Positions 37,801-49,800 of a stretch of 64,000 bases of DNA are shown here, piece by piece. The position numbers were made by a program, and so were the translations under genes. The notes beneath the pieces were generated by a model, which made no database searches, had not been told where the DNA came from, and was given only the letters and a program-made list of their open reading frames with translations. The stretch spans positions 1 to 64,000 of the forward strand of contig JASANE010003495.1 in NCBI GenBank assembly GCA_030248225.1, given 5' to 3'. Each line of letters opens with the position of its first letter. Position 1 is the stretch's first letter. This DNA is from Trileptium ribeirensis. Its lineage: Eukaryota; Nematoda; Enoplea; Enoplida; Thoracostomopsidae.

Positions 37801-40800
37801 GTCCGAAAGCTGTTCGAGAATCTATATAAATTTTGTTCGATTTCTGTTCGATGTTCGTTCATTCGAAATATGACACCCATTTCTGGCGAGTACTGTAGAA
37901 CAAAATAGAAGCTCGGATTAAAATAATAATTATGTTGTGTGCTAATTTAGGTGGTCTGTACCAAGAATAATTTAAAATCAAACGGCTGAACGTAATCGAA
38001 AGACCCGATCCTGTTAAATACTGTCGAGATTGTGAAAACTGCTTCGTGCAACCCCCAACTACTTCATCAAATTATTTTATAAAAAATAGTTATTACCATT
38101 ATAGTACTTGCCAAAGTAGTGGTCGTTTCAAAAATTTCAAATTTTCTTTGAAAACGTTTGAACTTTGTCTATTTGTGTTCAAAATTTAAAACTTGTTCGA
38201 GAGCTGCTCGAAGTTTGTTCCACAAGTGTTGAGATTCGAGAACAAGTGAAAATTTCGTTCAATTTCTACTCGATGTATTCGTTCGAAAGACGGCGGGCAT
38301 TTCTGACGAGTAATGTATAACTATAAAACCAATCCGATGCCTTTGGCAAGAATTAGACTAAAACATTGGGAGACCACAAGACAAAACGCCGTCTGAATGT
38401 CGCGCAGGTTTTCTGAAAATTCAGGCACGACACCATTTGAACAGCGCAAACCCAAAGCCATGTAGGGGCACTATTCAATTACGCGTCGAATAAAAAAACT
38501 GAAAATCAATCCAGTGATAATTTTTGAGCGACACAGACAGAAAAAAATTTCTTTGTGACTAAACGCTATGTGCGGAAATTCGACTCGGTACGCTCATTCC
38601 TTTTCAAATATTGCGTCTAGACATGGCTCCTGTTAAGATCTCCTAACATTTTTAGGTATAATACATAAACAAGCAAACACAGATACAAAACATCTGTAGT
38701 TGGTAGTTTAGCCCTAGGCACATTTTCCCCCTCCCCCTTTTGCTGGTACCAACCCAACATCTGAAGTGGCGTAGCCCACCCCCCAGGTACCAACCAACAT
38801 CTGAAGGGTAGTTTAGCCCTAGGATACATATATACCGTTTGCGGCACGCAACATCTGAAGTTGGTAGCATACATATCAGACTGCTCTGTTTGCTGGTACC
38901 AACCCAACATCTGTAGTTGGTAGTTTAGCCCTAGGATACATATCTGACTGCTCTGTTAGCTGCTACCAACCCAACATCTGACGTTGGTAGTTTAGCCCTA
39001 GGATACATATATCTGACTGCTCTGTTTGCTGGTACCAACCCAACATCTGAAGTTGGTAGTTTAGTCCTAGGATACATATCTGACTGCTCTGTTTGCTGGT
39101 ACCAACCCAACATCTGCTGTTGGTAGTTTAGCACTAGGATACATATCTGACTGCTCTGTTTGCTGGTACCAACCAAACATCTCGAGCTAGAAAATCACAG
39201 CTTTGGAATTCGTGGTTACAAATTACATTTCTGTATTATAGATGCGTAATCTATTATGACAGGCGAATGATATCCTGTGCATTAAAAATTCTCTTGACTT
39301 ACCAAGTACCAAATATCTGCATGCTCATGGAATAAACAAGGTTTGTGGCGTATATAAGGCGTCTAATTATGACAAGACAGCCAAATTGTCCATTCCCAGC
39401 TAAACGCTAAACTGTATGTTTTGTGCTACGCTTGCATTTCCTTTTACTGCTCAGCATGAGTGCTCAGAGTACATTGATGAAATTCTGGATGGAACAAATG
39501 TATTCAGAAGAAAATTTATTTACAATTTATGGACACGCTTGAAATTACAATGTACTGACTTAATGAAGTATGAACCAAAAACTTGCTTTAGTTACTTTAG
39601 CGACTGAATGAAAACTCAGGTGTGGCGTACACAATGTTCAATTGGTCGTCTTGTTTTTAATATTTATTGAGTAAAAACAGCTGCATCATCCTATAGTGAG
39701 CGAAAACATTGGACATCAAGTCGGAAGAAGGTTTAGCGCCTTGCTTGTTGTCGATATTTTAGTGAGTAAAATAGCGAAGGCCATTGTTATGACTGAATAA
39801 ACATTCGCACTGTTCGTCGATAGAGTGACACCAAAATTACCCATGTAAGCATACTTACAGAGTAACTAGGTTCGAAAAACCCATCTCTAAACCTTCGTTA
39901 CAGCTATATATTGTGCACTATATATAGTGTCTTCTCGGAAAGCCTCGTCTAACAAAAGATACGTAGCTTCTCTCCGAGAAGCCACAATATTACGCGGACG
40001 TAAAAAATCTCAGACGAAACTATTCTAATATCTTTTAACTAGATAAATACCAGGGAGTAACCGGCACCGAAGTTAGCCGGAACCGGAAATTCAATTTTTC
40101 CCAGAGCCGGAACCTGGTCTCCTGAATAAAGTAGAACAAAAAGAAATATTAAATCTTTTGATCGCTGGGGACGGATAATGGACACATAGTGACATTTTAT
40201 CGCTTAAACGCTTTAGTTTATTCGTTATTATACGGGGCTATAAATGCTAAATTTTGATTACAAAATTGTGGGATTTTGTCAATTAGCTGCACGTTCATGG
40301 CTAGATGAGGTTATAGAATTAGCCATACGAGTTGGTAGCTGGCTATGAGTAAAGCAATCATAGTTAAATTTGTAGGCAGCAAATTCGGCAAGTACTAGGG
40401 CGCTACAATGTTAAACTTTCTTCCTTAAATTATAATTTTCTTGAAAATTGTGATTTTATAATTTTGGCAGTTACCGCCTACGCTGTTACCAATAACAAGT
40501 CGTGATTAGCGGAAAAGTCCTGCTGCAAGTAACCGCTAGTTTTCCAGTTTGCACCACGGAACCAAGAAGAGAAATTGTTTTCAAAATGTCAGCTCGGGGT
40601 TAGGCCTCGCCAGTCTGTGAAAAAATATGCTATCAAAAACCGTGTAATAAGTATATCGTGGTATTAACTGAAAAACGACATTTGGCAGCAGCTGTCACAA
40701 AATTAGCAATTTCGCGACAACCCTATGCCTCCACTTAGCAAGTACGACCACCCTTTTCACACTAGTGAGAAGAAGCCACTAATATGTGCTGAAAATTACC

Positions 40801-43800
40801 GCTACTATTTCTTTTAATGTACTGTGGGTATATTATTGTACTTCCGTGCATTTCATAAGGGCTGAAGAAACCCAATTTGAACGTACCATAAATAATGAAT
40901 CCATGCTAGCCACGCTGTCCCAGTTACCGCCACCGACTGAATTACCATTAGATAGTCCTCAGCAATGTGAAATACTCGAAATTTTTTTATGTTGTGGCTC
41001 ACAAGTACATGACAATAACTGACAAAGACACATTTCGCAACATAGTCTGTCGAAAGTTACTTAGCAGGATCCGTTGGGTTGTAACTTAAAGTCACACTAA
41101 CCAAATCCTGGACTGCGGAGCATATACTTGAAAAACTATAAATATGTTGCTAGTTTTTCTAATGTTTGGTTGATTAGCTTTATATATAAACTGTTTAGTA
41201 GAGGTCGAAAATATGTGTTGGGAAATTAAAAGAATTAAACAAAGGTACCTGAGCTAATATAAAAACAATGCGTTTCGTTTTTGTGTTGTACAGATAGCAC
41301 AAAAAATAGTGTTTCAGTTACGGTTGGTCATTAGATACTTTTGATTGGAAATTCAAACTTTTATTGCAACATACACTATGCAGATATACAAAAAACATGA
41401 AATCGGAACTTCGGATCCGGCAAAAATTAGCCTGAACCAAAACCGTAATTCCGGTTACCCTCTGATGAATACGTGTCTGGAAATATTATTATAAAAAAAT
41501 TTGGCGTACGAGACTTTGCACGGTATGCGTCATTAAGATACAGTACTTGCCAAAAATGAATGCTGTTCCTTCAATGTTCGCCCGAGTTATTTCAATTTTT
41601 TTGACACTCGATGTTTTTGGAGGGTCTTTTAAATTTGTTCATAAAGTATTCGCGTGTTGTTCGAGAACACGTAAATTCTTTTCGACGTACGTTCGTACGA
41701 TAGGCGATATTCAATCCCAGAGAATACTGTAAAGTTATGTATATAACTTGGAATTTACGGAAATAAATTTACCTGGATTGGGTTGAAGATATTCTCTCGT
41801 TTTATTGATAATATCTTCAACGAGTTCATGCGTCACGTCCATCTTCTAAAATATATATAATTACAACTGCTACATACATAACCAGTTCCAAACATAGAGT
41901 ACAGAAGATCTCGTTAAACCATTATATACACAAAAAATTTTAATCTACTTGCACAACGTATCACTGATAATCACAAAAACGGAGTAATATATTTCATTAC
42001 TGACTAATTAGATATATCTCACTAATCAGTAGATATATATACACATTATTAATGTATTAAAGTCCCCATGTTCTACTTACGGCGCGGAAGCACGAACCGT
42101 GAAGAGGTGCTAGTTCCGACATGCAAACTCTGTTTACCTCCCGAGAAAGCTCGAATCTATTTTACAAATGGGTACCGTGAAGCCAAGCGGCCTTAGTCTC
42201 TTGCCTTAAGGAAACTGTGCGCACGAAATGGCTCGGACATGTGACATTAATGATTGTGAGACCTTGGCTTTAAACCCTGCGCCACAAGCCCACTATACTA
42301 GTAACTCAGTCGACATTGCAGAACGTAGTGAAGCATAGGTACACCTACGCCTTTCGCGGGAACAGCCAATCAGGTCTCGATAGCATACGTTGATATGCTA
42401 TATGTGGATATCACACAATACCGCACAAGTTAGAACAAAACTAACACGGCAATAAGTTTCTCATGCCAGAAAAACCCCCAAGTGCAAGGTATCAGCCTCT
42501 CAGGACGTCAGAATAAAATTGGGAATTTTAAGTCGATGAACCATGGTAGCGCCATATCCCCGTGCCCATGGAACCATGGGTAGCAGAGCAAATTCAACAC
42601 CGGCATTGAGTTTACCATGCCGAAAACCCCCAAGTAAAACTGTTCAGCCGACCAGGACGTCAGAACAAATTTTCGAATTTTGGGTCGAGCAACCATGACG
42701 GTGTCATAGCTCGAACCCCATGAACCATAACTTTAATCGAAAAGAAAGAAGAGGCACGGGCATTTATCATTCAGCAAAACCAACACCGGCAATGAGTTTC
42801 CCACGCCCGAAAACCCCAAGTAGAAAAGTAGAACTTTTCAGCCGCCAAGGACGTCAGAACAAAATTTCAAATTTTGGGTCGATGAACCACGAGGGTGCCA
42901 TACCTCAAACCCCATAATGCTAGAATCAGAGCCTTGATCGAAAAACAAAAAAGAGGCATCGGCATTTATCATTTTACTATGGAATAAAGTCAACCAGAGA
43001 AAAATCGAAATTTAAGATAAAAATAACCTTGCCTCTGTGAAGGGTACTAAAATGAAGTAAAAAATCCCTCATTTTGCACTCCGACCCCGAACCTTGTGGG
43101 CGCCATACCCCCGTATCCATAGAATCATGCGTCGTACAGGAAAACCAACACCGGTAATGAGTTTCCGACGCAAAAACCCCCAAGTAAAACTTTTCAGCCG
43201 CCAAGGACGTCAGAACAAAATTTCAAATTTTGGGTCGATGAACCACGAGGGTGCCATACCTCAAACTCCATAATGCCAGAATCGGAGCCTTGATCGAAAA
43301 ACAAAAAAGAGGCATCGGCATTTATCATTTTACTATGAAATAAAGCCAACCAGAGAAAAAATCGAAAGTTAAGATAAAATAACCTTGCTTCCGTAAAGGA
43401 CACTAAAATGAGGTTAAAACTCTCATTTTGCACCCCAACCCCGAACCTTGTGGGCGCCATACCCCCGTATCCATAGAATCATGCGTCGTACAGGAAAACC
43501 AACACCGGTAATGAGTTTCCGACGCAAAAACCCCCAAGTAAAACTTTTCAGCCGCCAAGGACGTCAGAACAAAATTTCAAATTTTGGGTCGATGAACCAC
43601 GAGGGTGCCATACCTCAAACCCCATAATGCTAGAATCGGAGCCTTGATCGAAAAACAAAAAAAGAGGCATCGGCATTTATCATTTTACTATGAAATAAAG
43701 CCAACCAGAGAAAAAATCGAAAGTTAAGATAAAATAACCTTGCTTCCGTAAAGGACACTAAAATGACGTTAAAACTCTCATTTTGCACCCCAACCCCGAA

Positions 43801-46800
43801 CCTTGGGGGTGCCATACCACCGACCCATGGAATCATGTGTCATACAGCAAAACCAACATAGGAAATAAGTTTCTCATGCCCGAAGACCCTCAAGTTAAAC
43901 TTTTCAGTCGCCAAGGAAGTCAAAACAAGTTTTAAAATTTTAGATCGATGAATCACGAGGGTGTGATACCTCAAACCCCATAACTCCGGAACCGGAACCT
44001 TAATAGAAAAAATGAGGCATCGGCATTTATCATTTTGTATGAAATAAAACCAACCAAACCAACCAGGGAAAAATCGAAAGTTAAGATAGAAATAACCTTG
44101 CTTCCGTTAAATCGAAAAAGAATTTAAAAATAAACGAAACAACAACAAAAATCGAAAATCAAACAAAACCTTAATCGAAAAACAAAAAACAGGCATCGGC
44201 ATTTATCATGTTGCCATGAAATAAAATCAAGCAGGGAATAAAATTCGAAAGTTAAGATAAGAATAAGTAATAAAATCGTGTAAAAACCCACATTTTGAAC
44301 CCTGGCCCCGGAACCAGACCCCAAGTAAAAAACGCTCGGTGATGCACACAGTAAATAGACTATGCCGGTTCGAATGAGCCCAAGATCATGAAAATCGATT
44401 TAATAGTTCCCGAGTTTGCCGATCACACACACAGACAAAATTTTAAAAACTTTCACCCCTGCAACACACAATCTCCACTACGTTCTGATAATAGTTAGTA
44501 ACCGAAACTTCTATTTTTTGCCGGAACCGGCACCTGGCCTTAACAATAAGGTAAAAACAAAAAGAACAATTAAATGTCATTGAACGTCAGACAGGAATGC
44601 GTGCTCCAAGTAAAATCAAAATCATTTGGCTACATTAAAGCCCTGGTCTGGATTAGGAACTGCCACTCCTCTCCTTATATATAATGTCAGGTTATGCAGT
44701 GTAGCAATTAGGAATGCAAGAAGCGAAAAGCAAGGGCACGAAATCAAGTATCTCGGCGTACCGCGTGACTATCACGGATAAACATAAAAACTCAACTAAT
44801 TTTAGATTCTCAGCAGGTTGAGGGATTGGAAATCCCCGTAGAACTCTCCTAAAACCTCCATGACAGAAATAACAAAATAAGATTCTACCATGGCCACCGT
44901 GTGCTGGGCAGACGACATTGAGGGATTGTTAAGAAAACGACTTTGACGAACAAACGAAGAATTGTGTATGCATTACCGACAGCGCTGACGACACAAAAAG
45001 CACAATTTCTACGAACACCTAATAAAAACATTGCACTCTTCTACGTAGAAAAGACAGTATCCTCATGGTATGTGGCGATTTCAACGCCCAGAATGGAACG
45101 TGACTCGTTGGAGAAAGAGCGGGTCGCGGTAAAATTTAGCCTTAGCCGACGGCCAGATAACGGTACTCGCCTGATCTGCGCGGAGCAGGTCCTTAATCAT
45201 GGTCTGGTGAATACCAACTTTAAGCACAAGCAGTGACACCGACAAACACGGAAATCTCCCAGTGGCGGCTTCTTTCAGTTGGACCATGTCCTGATCAGTG
45301 CGCAACTACAGTCATCATTCATCGATTGTCGCATATTTTTCCCATAGGTCACAGCATGGTTGCAGTCAAATATAGGCACCACAACTCAGCAGTATTCATA
45401 TCGAATGCTCAAAGCGTGCGTCTAATTTTGCTGCTTTGCCCAACCCTGCAGTTCGAGAAGAATTCGACGCTACACTGACTAACCGATTTGGACGACATCT
45501 GCTGAAGAATCATGGAGTACTCTAACACTAACATCACGGGGGTATCGACGAGGTATTAAAGCGAAGAAAGCGCACAAAAAGAGTGCAGTGTGGCAGGGCT
45601 TACCCATCCATTGAATGGAGCACTGACACACAATAGTGGTGGGTCCCCCGGTTGATTCTGCGGAAGCGAAATGCCGAAAACATCAAAGACGATAAACAAT
45701 GGTTTCTAGACGACATTACGTCTGAATTATGGAAAACGGCTGCCGCACTTGACGCGCGGAAAGCCTTTCGTTTAACCAAAACACTGACTCAATCCCGGCG
45801 CAACACTCACGGCATAATAACAGACGGTAACGGATGTTCAGTGACTACAGAATCTGAACAGGTAGAACGATAGCGTTGTCACTTCGATGCGCTCTTACGT
45901 CGCGACGCCAAAGACAACCCATTTTACAATGAAGATCTATGTTTTCTGTAGATGGCTCTTATGGGCGACTGCTGTTGCACAATCTAGTCTAATAACGATT
46001 TCGTTCAAGCCATTCGGCGCCATTGAACCGAACGGGCGGTGTGCACTGACGGGATCACTCAGGAGTGCTATAAAAGCAGGCAATGCCGCACTAACGAAGC
46101 ATCTTCGTGGAATAATTGCTAAATTTTGGGCGATGAAACGACACAAGAGTGGCGTATAGCCGCCATCTCCCCGTTCTACAAAAAAGAGATAAATCAGACA
46201 GTGTCTACTACGTACACAATATCTCGCTGTTCACTATTGCATTCAAAGTGCTAGAAATTATGACTGCTAATCGCTTCAAGCATCACCGTGAGTAGTTCGC
46301 GCAGGATGAGCAATGTGGTTTCCGTCCCAGTCAAAGAACAGTGGATTAGATTTTGAACCTGCAACTGGTACTGCAAACACGACACGAATATACGCAACCG
46401 ACGGCAATAGAATTCGTCGACTTTAAGGCAATCCTTTACTCTGTTCACAGACCACACCAAAAAGCGACTGAGGCTAGGGCTAAACTGCTACGCATGATCT
46501 AGGCGCTGTTTGAGACATCGTACAGTGTCGTGCGGATTAACAACCAGACATCAGCTCCGTTGGAAGTCAAATCAGGAGCGCGGCAGGATTCCATTCTATC
46601 CCCGATGCAATTCAACTTCACCTTTGACAGTGTAATGCGAACAGTGCTTAAGGAATTTGATGAAGTATATAGTCTTTAATGACACCAAGCAGTGCTTCAC
46701 TGGTACGACTTACACCAAGGACGTTACAATCCACAAAATGCGCGACTAACCTTAATATGATCCCACTAACCATCCAATTTTGCAAAATCCGAAGTGGAAA

Positions 46801-49800
46801 ACCATCCACTATTACGGAAAAATTAGGAAATTCGGCTCATTGCCAGATTAGATTTAGGGATTTAGAATCAGGTAATGAACATTTCACAGTTTTATAATAG
46901 AATTTGTATCTGTTCGCGAACAAATTTTGTGTAATTGCATAATATATAAATAAAAAGGTCCTATTGTTTTTCAGTTATTGTTAGCAAACGAAACCCTTTC
47001 TAAATCGTATCTAGGAAATTTTGTTGGCGAACAAATTTTATATTCGTAAACAGATAATAGGTTTTTCGGCAAAACAAAAAATGATCGGTAACTCAAATTT
47101 TTACAAAATATGAACAGAGATGAGTGGCGAGCAATCATAAACATTGAGGCACCCTGAAACTGCAGGGTCTGCTAAATATATACTAGTAAGCGTAAAGAAT
47201 TACAAAAAAATGAGCAATAGTCAAAGTATACTATATCTTACTTATGTATACATGTATTTCAACTTAATATTTAATCAATTTATACTAAGTATCACGTTTA
47301 AACATTTGATGTCAAAACCACAGTATAAAAAGCTAGCTAGGTAAAAAATTAACAAATTACTTAGTAATATCAACTAATTATTTAACAAATTAGCAAACAT
47401 GGTAAAACCATGATGGTTTAAAAGCGATATATTGATACTCAGCCATAGCGAAAATCCCGAGTGCAAAAAAATCAGCATTTTTAAGGTGATTTTAAAATTT
47501 GCATAAAATTAACTAATTGATTATTTAACTAATTAGCATATAGGGCCATGTTTTAGGGCTTCAGAAATGTCATATGCGTGATCAGCGTCATATAAAATCC
47601 CTGCGTGCATTTTTTCGTTTCGAAGCACTTTGAAAATTTTCAAAAAATTAGCTAATTAATAATTAATTATGTAATTAACTAACTAATGAGCATATTTTAA
47701 CATCCTCGAATAGTAATAAACACTAGATTCATAATCAGCACGGAGAGATGTAATAAACGCACCAAAATAATAGCTTTACAATAACGATTCATTGAAAAAT
47801 GAATCGTTATTGTAAAGTTTACTTATATAATTACTAATTAACTAAAGCAAATTTTGACAAAATTTATCTGTCTTGCACCTTTCCGATATTAGGCTTTTTA
47901 AATAAAAAAAGTTTTTTAAAATCGACCCGGCAGTTATTGAGAAGTTCAACGGACGGACGGACAGACGGTGCCGAATTTCCCCTTCTGACGAAAACAAAAA
48001 CGCTTCGCTTCGCTCAATAATATAAATAACAGAAGCATAATTATTCCTGCAGAACTGTTAAAAAATCCAAAACTCGATGAGAACATGGCGCAGATTTGGT
48101 CAATACTTATTTATGTGCAGTTAGTTTTGCATTGAAGCACATCGTGCAATTAATCGCAAATCAAGCCTACTCGATTCAGCACTTAGGAAATCAGGACCAT
48201 TTGATTAATTGGTCAATGAATTGCAATTAATTTATCTTCAATAATGTTTGCAAGCACAATTATTCCTGCAGAACTGTTAAAAAAATCCAAAACTCGATGA
48301 GAACATGGCGCAGATTTGGTCAATACTTATTTATGTGCAGTTAGTTTTGCATTGAAGCACATCGTGCAATTAATCGCAAATCAAGCCTACTCGATTCAGC
48401 ACTTTGGAAATCAGGACCATTTGATTAATTGGCCAATGAATTGCAATTAATTTCTCTTCAATAATTTTTGCAAGCACAATTATTCCTGCAGAACTGTTAA
48501 AAAATCCAAAACTCGATGAGAACATGGCACAGATTTGGTCAATACTTATTTATGTGCAGTTAGTTTTGCATTGAAGCACATCGTGCAATTAATCGCAAAT
48601 CAAGCCTACTCGATTCAGCACTTAGGAAATCAGGACCATTTGATTAATTGGTCAATGAATTGCAATTAATTTCTCTTCAATAATTTTTGCACCCCCCTGT
48701 TCATGGCTGTCCCTCAAACATATTTCTTTACATATATACATGATTGACCAACTTAGCAGATTTTTATAGGGACACGTCCCCCATCCCGCCGTGTTTGCGC
48801 CACTGCCAGTGGATAAATTTTCAGCGAATTCAGACGTCAAATATATGTCCAGCAAGGCAAGCTTTTTCAAATCAACTAGGAGTAAACACGTCCTATAATC
48901 TTTATACAGTGTTTACGGTTTATACAACTTTAGTTCATTGCACACTTAACCAGCTTACTCTGATTCGAAAACTATCGAACTTGACTCGCAAAATAGCTTT
49001 CCCACAGGGCTAAGACGCAAAATAGCTGGGGTTTTAATTTAGTATTTTAAGTTATTTTTACGTTTGTTCCAGAAGCGACAAAAAGACACCGAATGAAAGA
49101 ACCGTGGAACACTATGTAAGGCTAGCAGGGCATATATTTCTCAATAACTGATATTTAAATATATTCGCTTTCATGTTAAATACAAATATATACAAAATAA
49201 ATAATATATTTAGTGCCGGCGTCGCAGACGTTGCGGGCCATATATATATTTTTTTTTAAAATGACATACATATATGTATGGATGCTGACATCAGATAAAT
49301 ATACACGCATAATACATATATATTGAAAGCAGGCGTCTCGCAGATGGGGGTGCAAGAATTATTCAGTAGCACCCATAGTAGCTCTACTCGCACATTTATG
49401 TTACAAAAATATTTTCGTTAGTTATATTTTACTATTGGAGTCCCCAGTGTGCACGTGCTGTTCCGACCACAAAATTATGCATCAAGCCCGATATATATTA
49501 CGGTTACATATAGGACATATATATATGTATACTTTTAACACGTAAAACATGCATGACTTAAACATGTTATACATATTGACATATATAAATTATATATAAA
49601 TCAAACTAAGGAAAACATCTAAAGCGGCTTGTCAAGAAAGAAAAGTAGTTTCCTGACACTATGCAACTTGAGCAAACTGACCAGCTGTATCAGCTTCAGT
49701 GCTGCTAATATATTGTCCATATACATGGTGGGCGCCATAGTCGAAGGCCAGGCACCCGGCTCGAGTCCTCCCCAAATCAAATCTGCTGACCCAAAAGGTA

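Noticed and set aside
38617..39176. Frames encoding repeated [18 protein letters not shown] peptides
   Set aside because: They are generated by the 67-bp tandem repeat; the frame is lost where the unit length changes.
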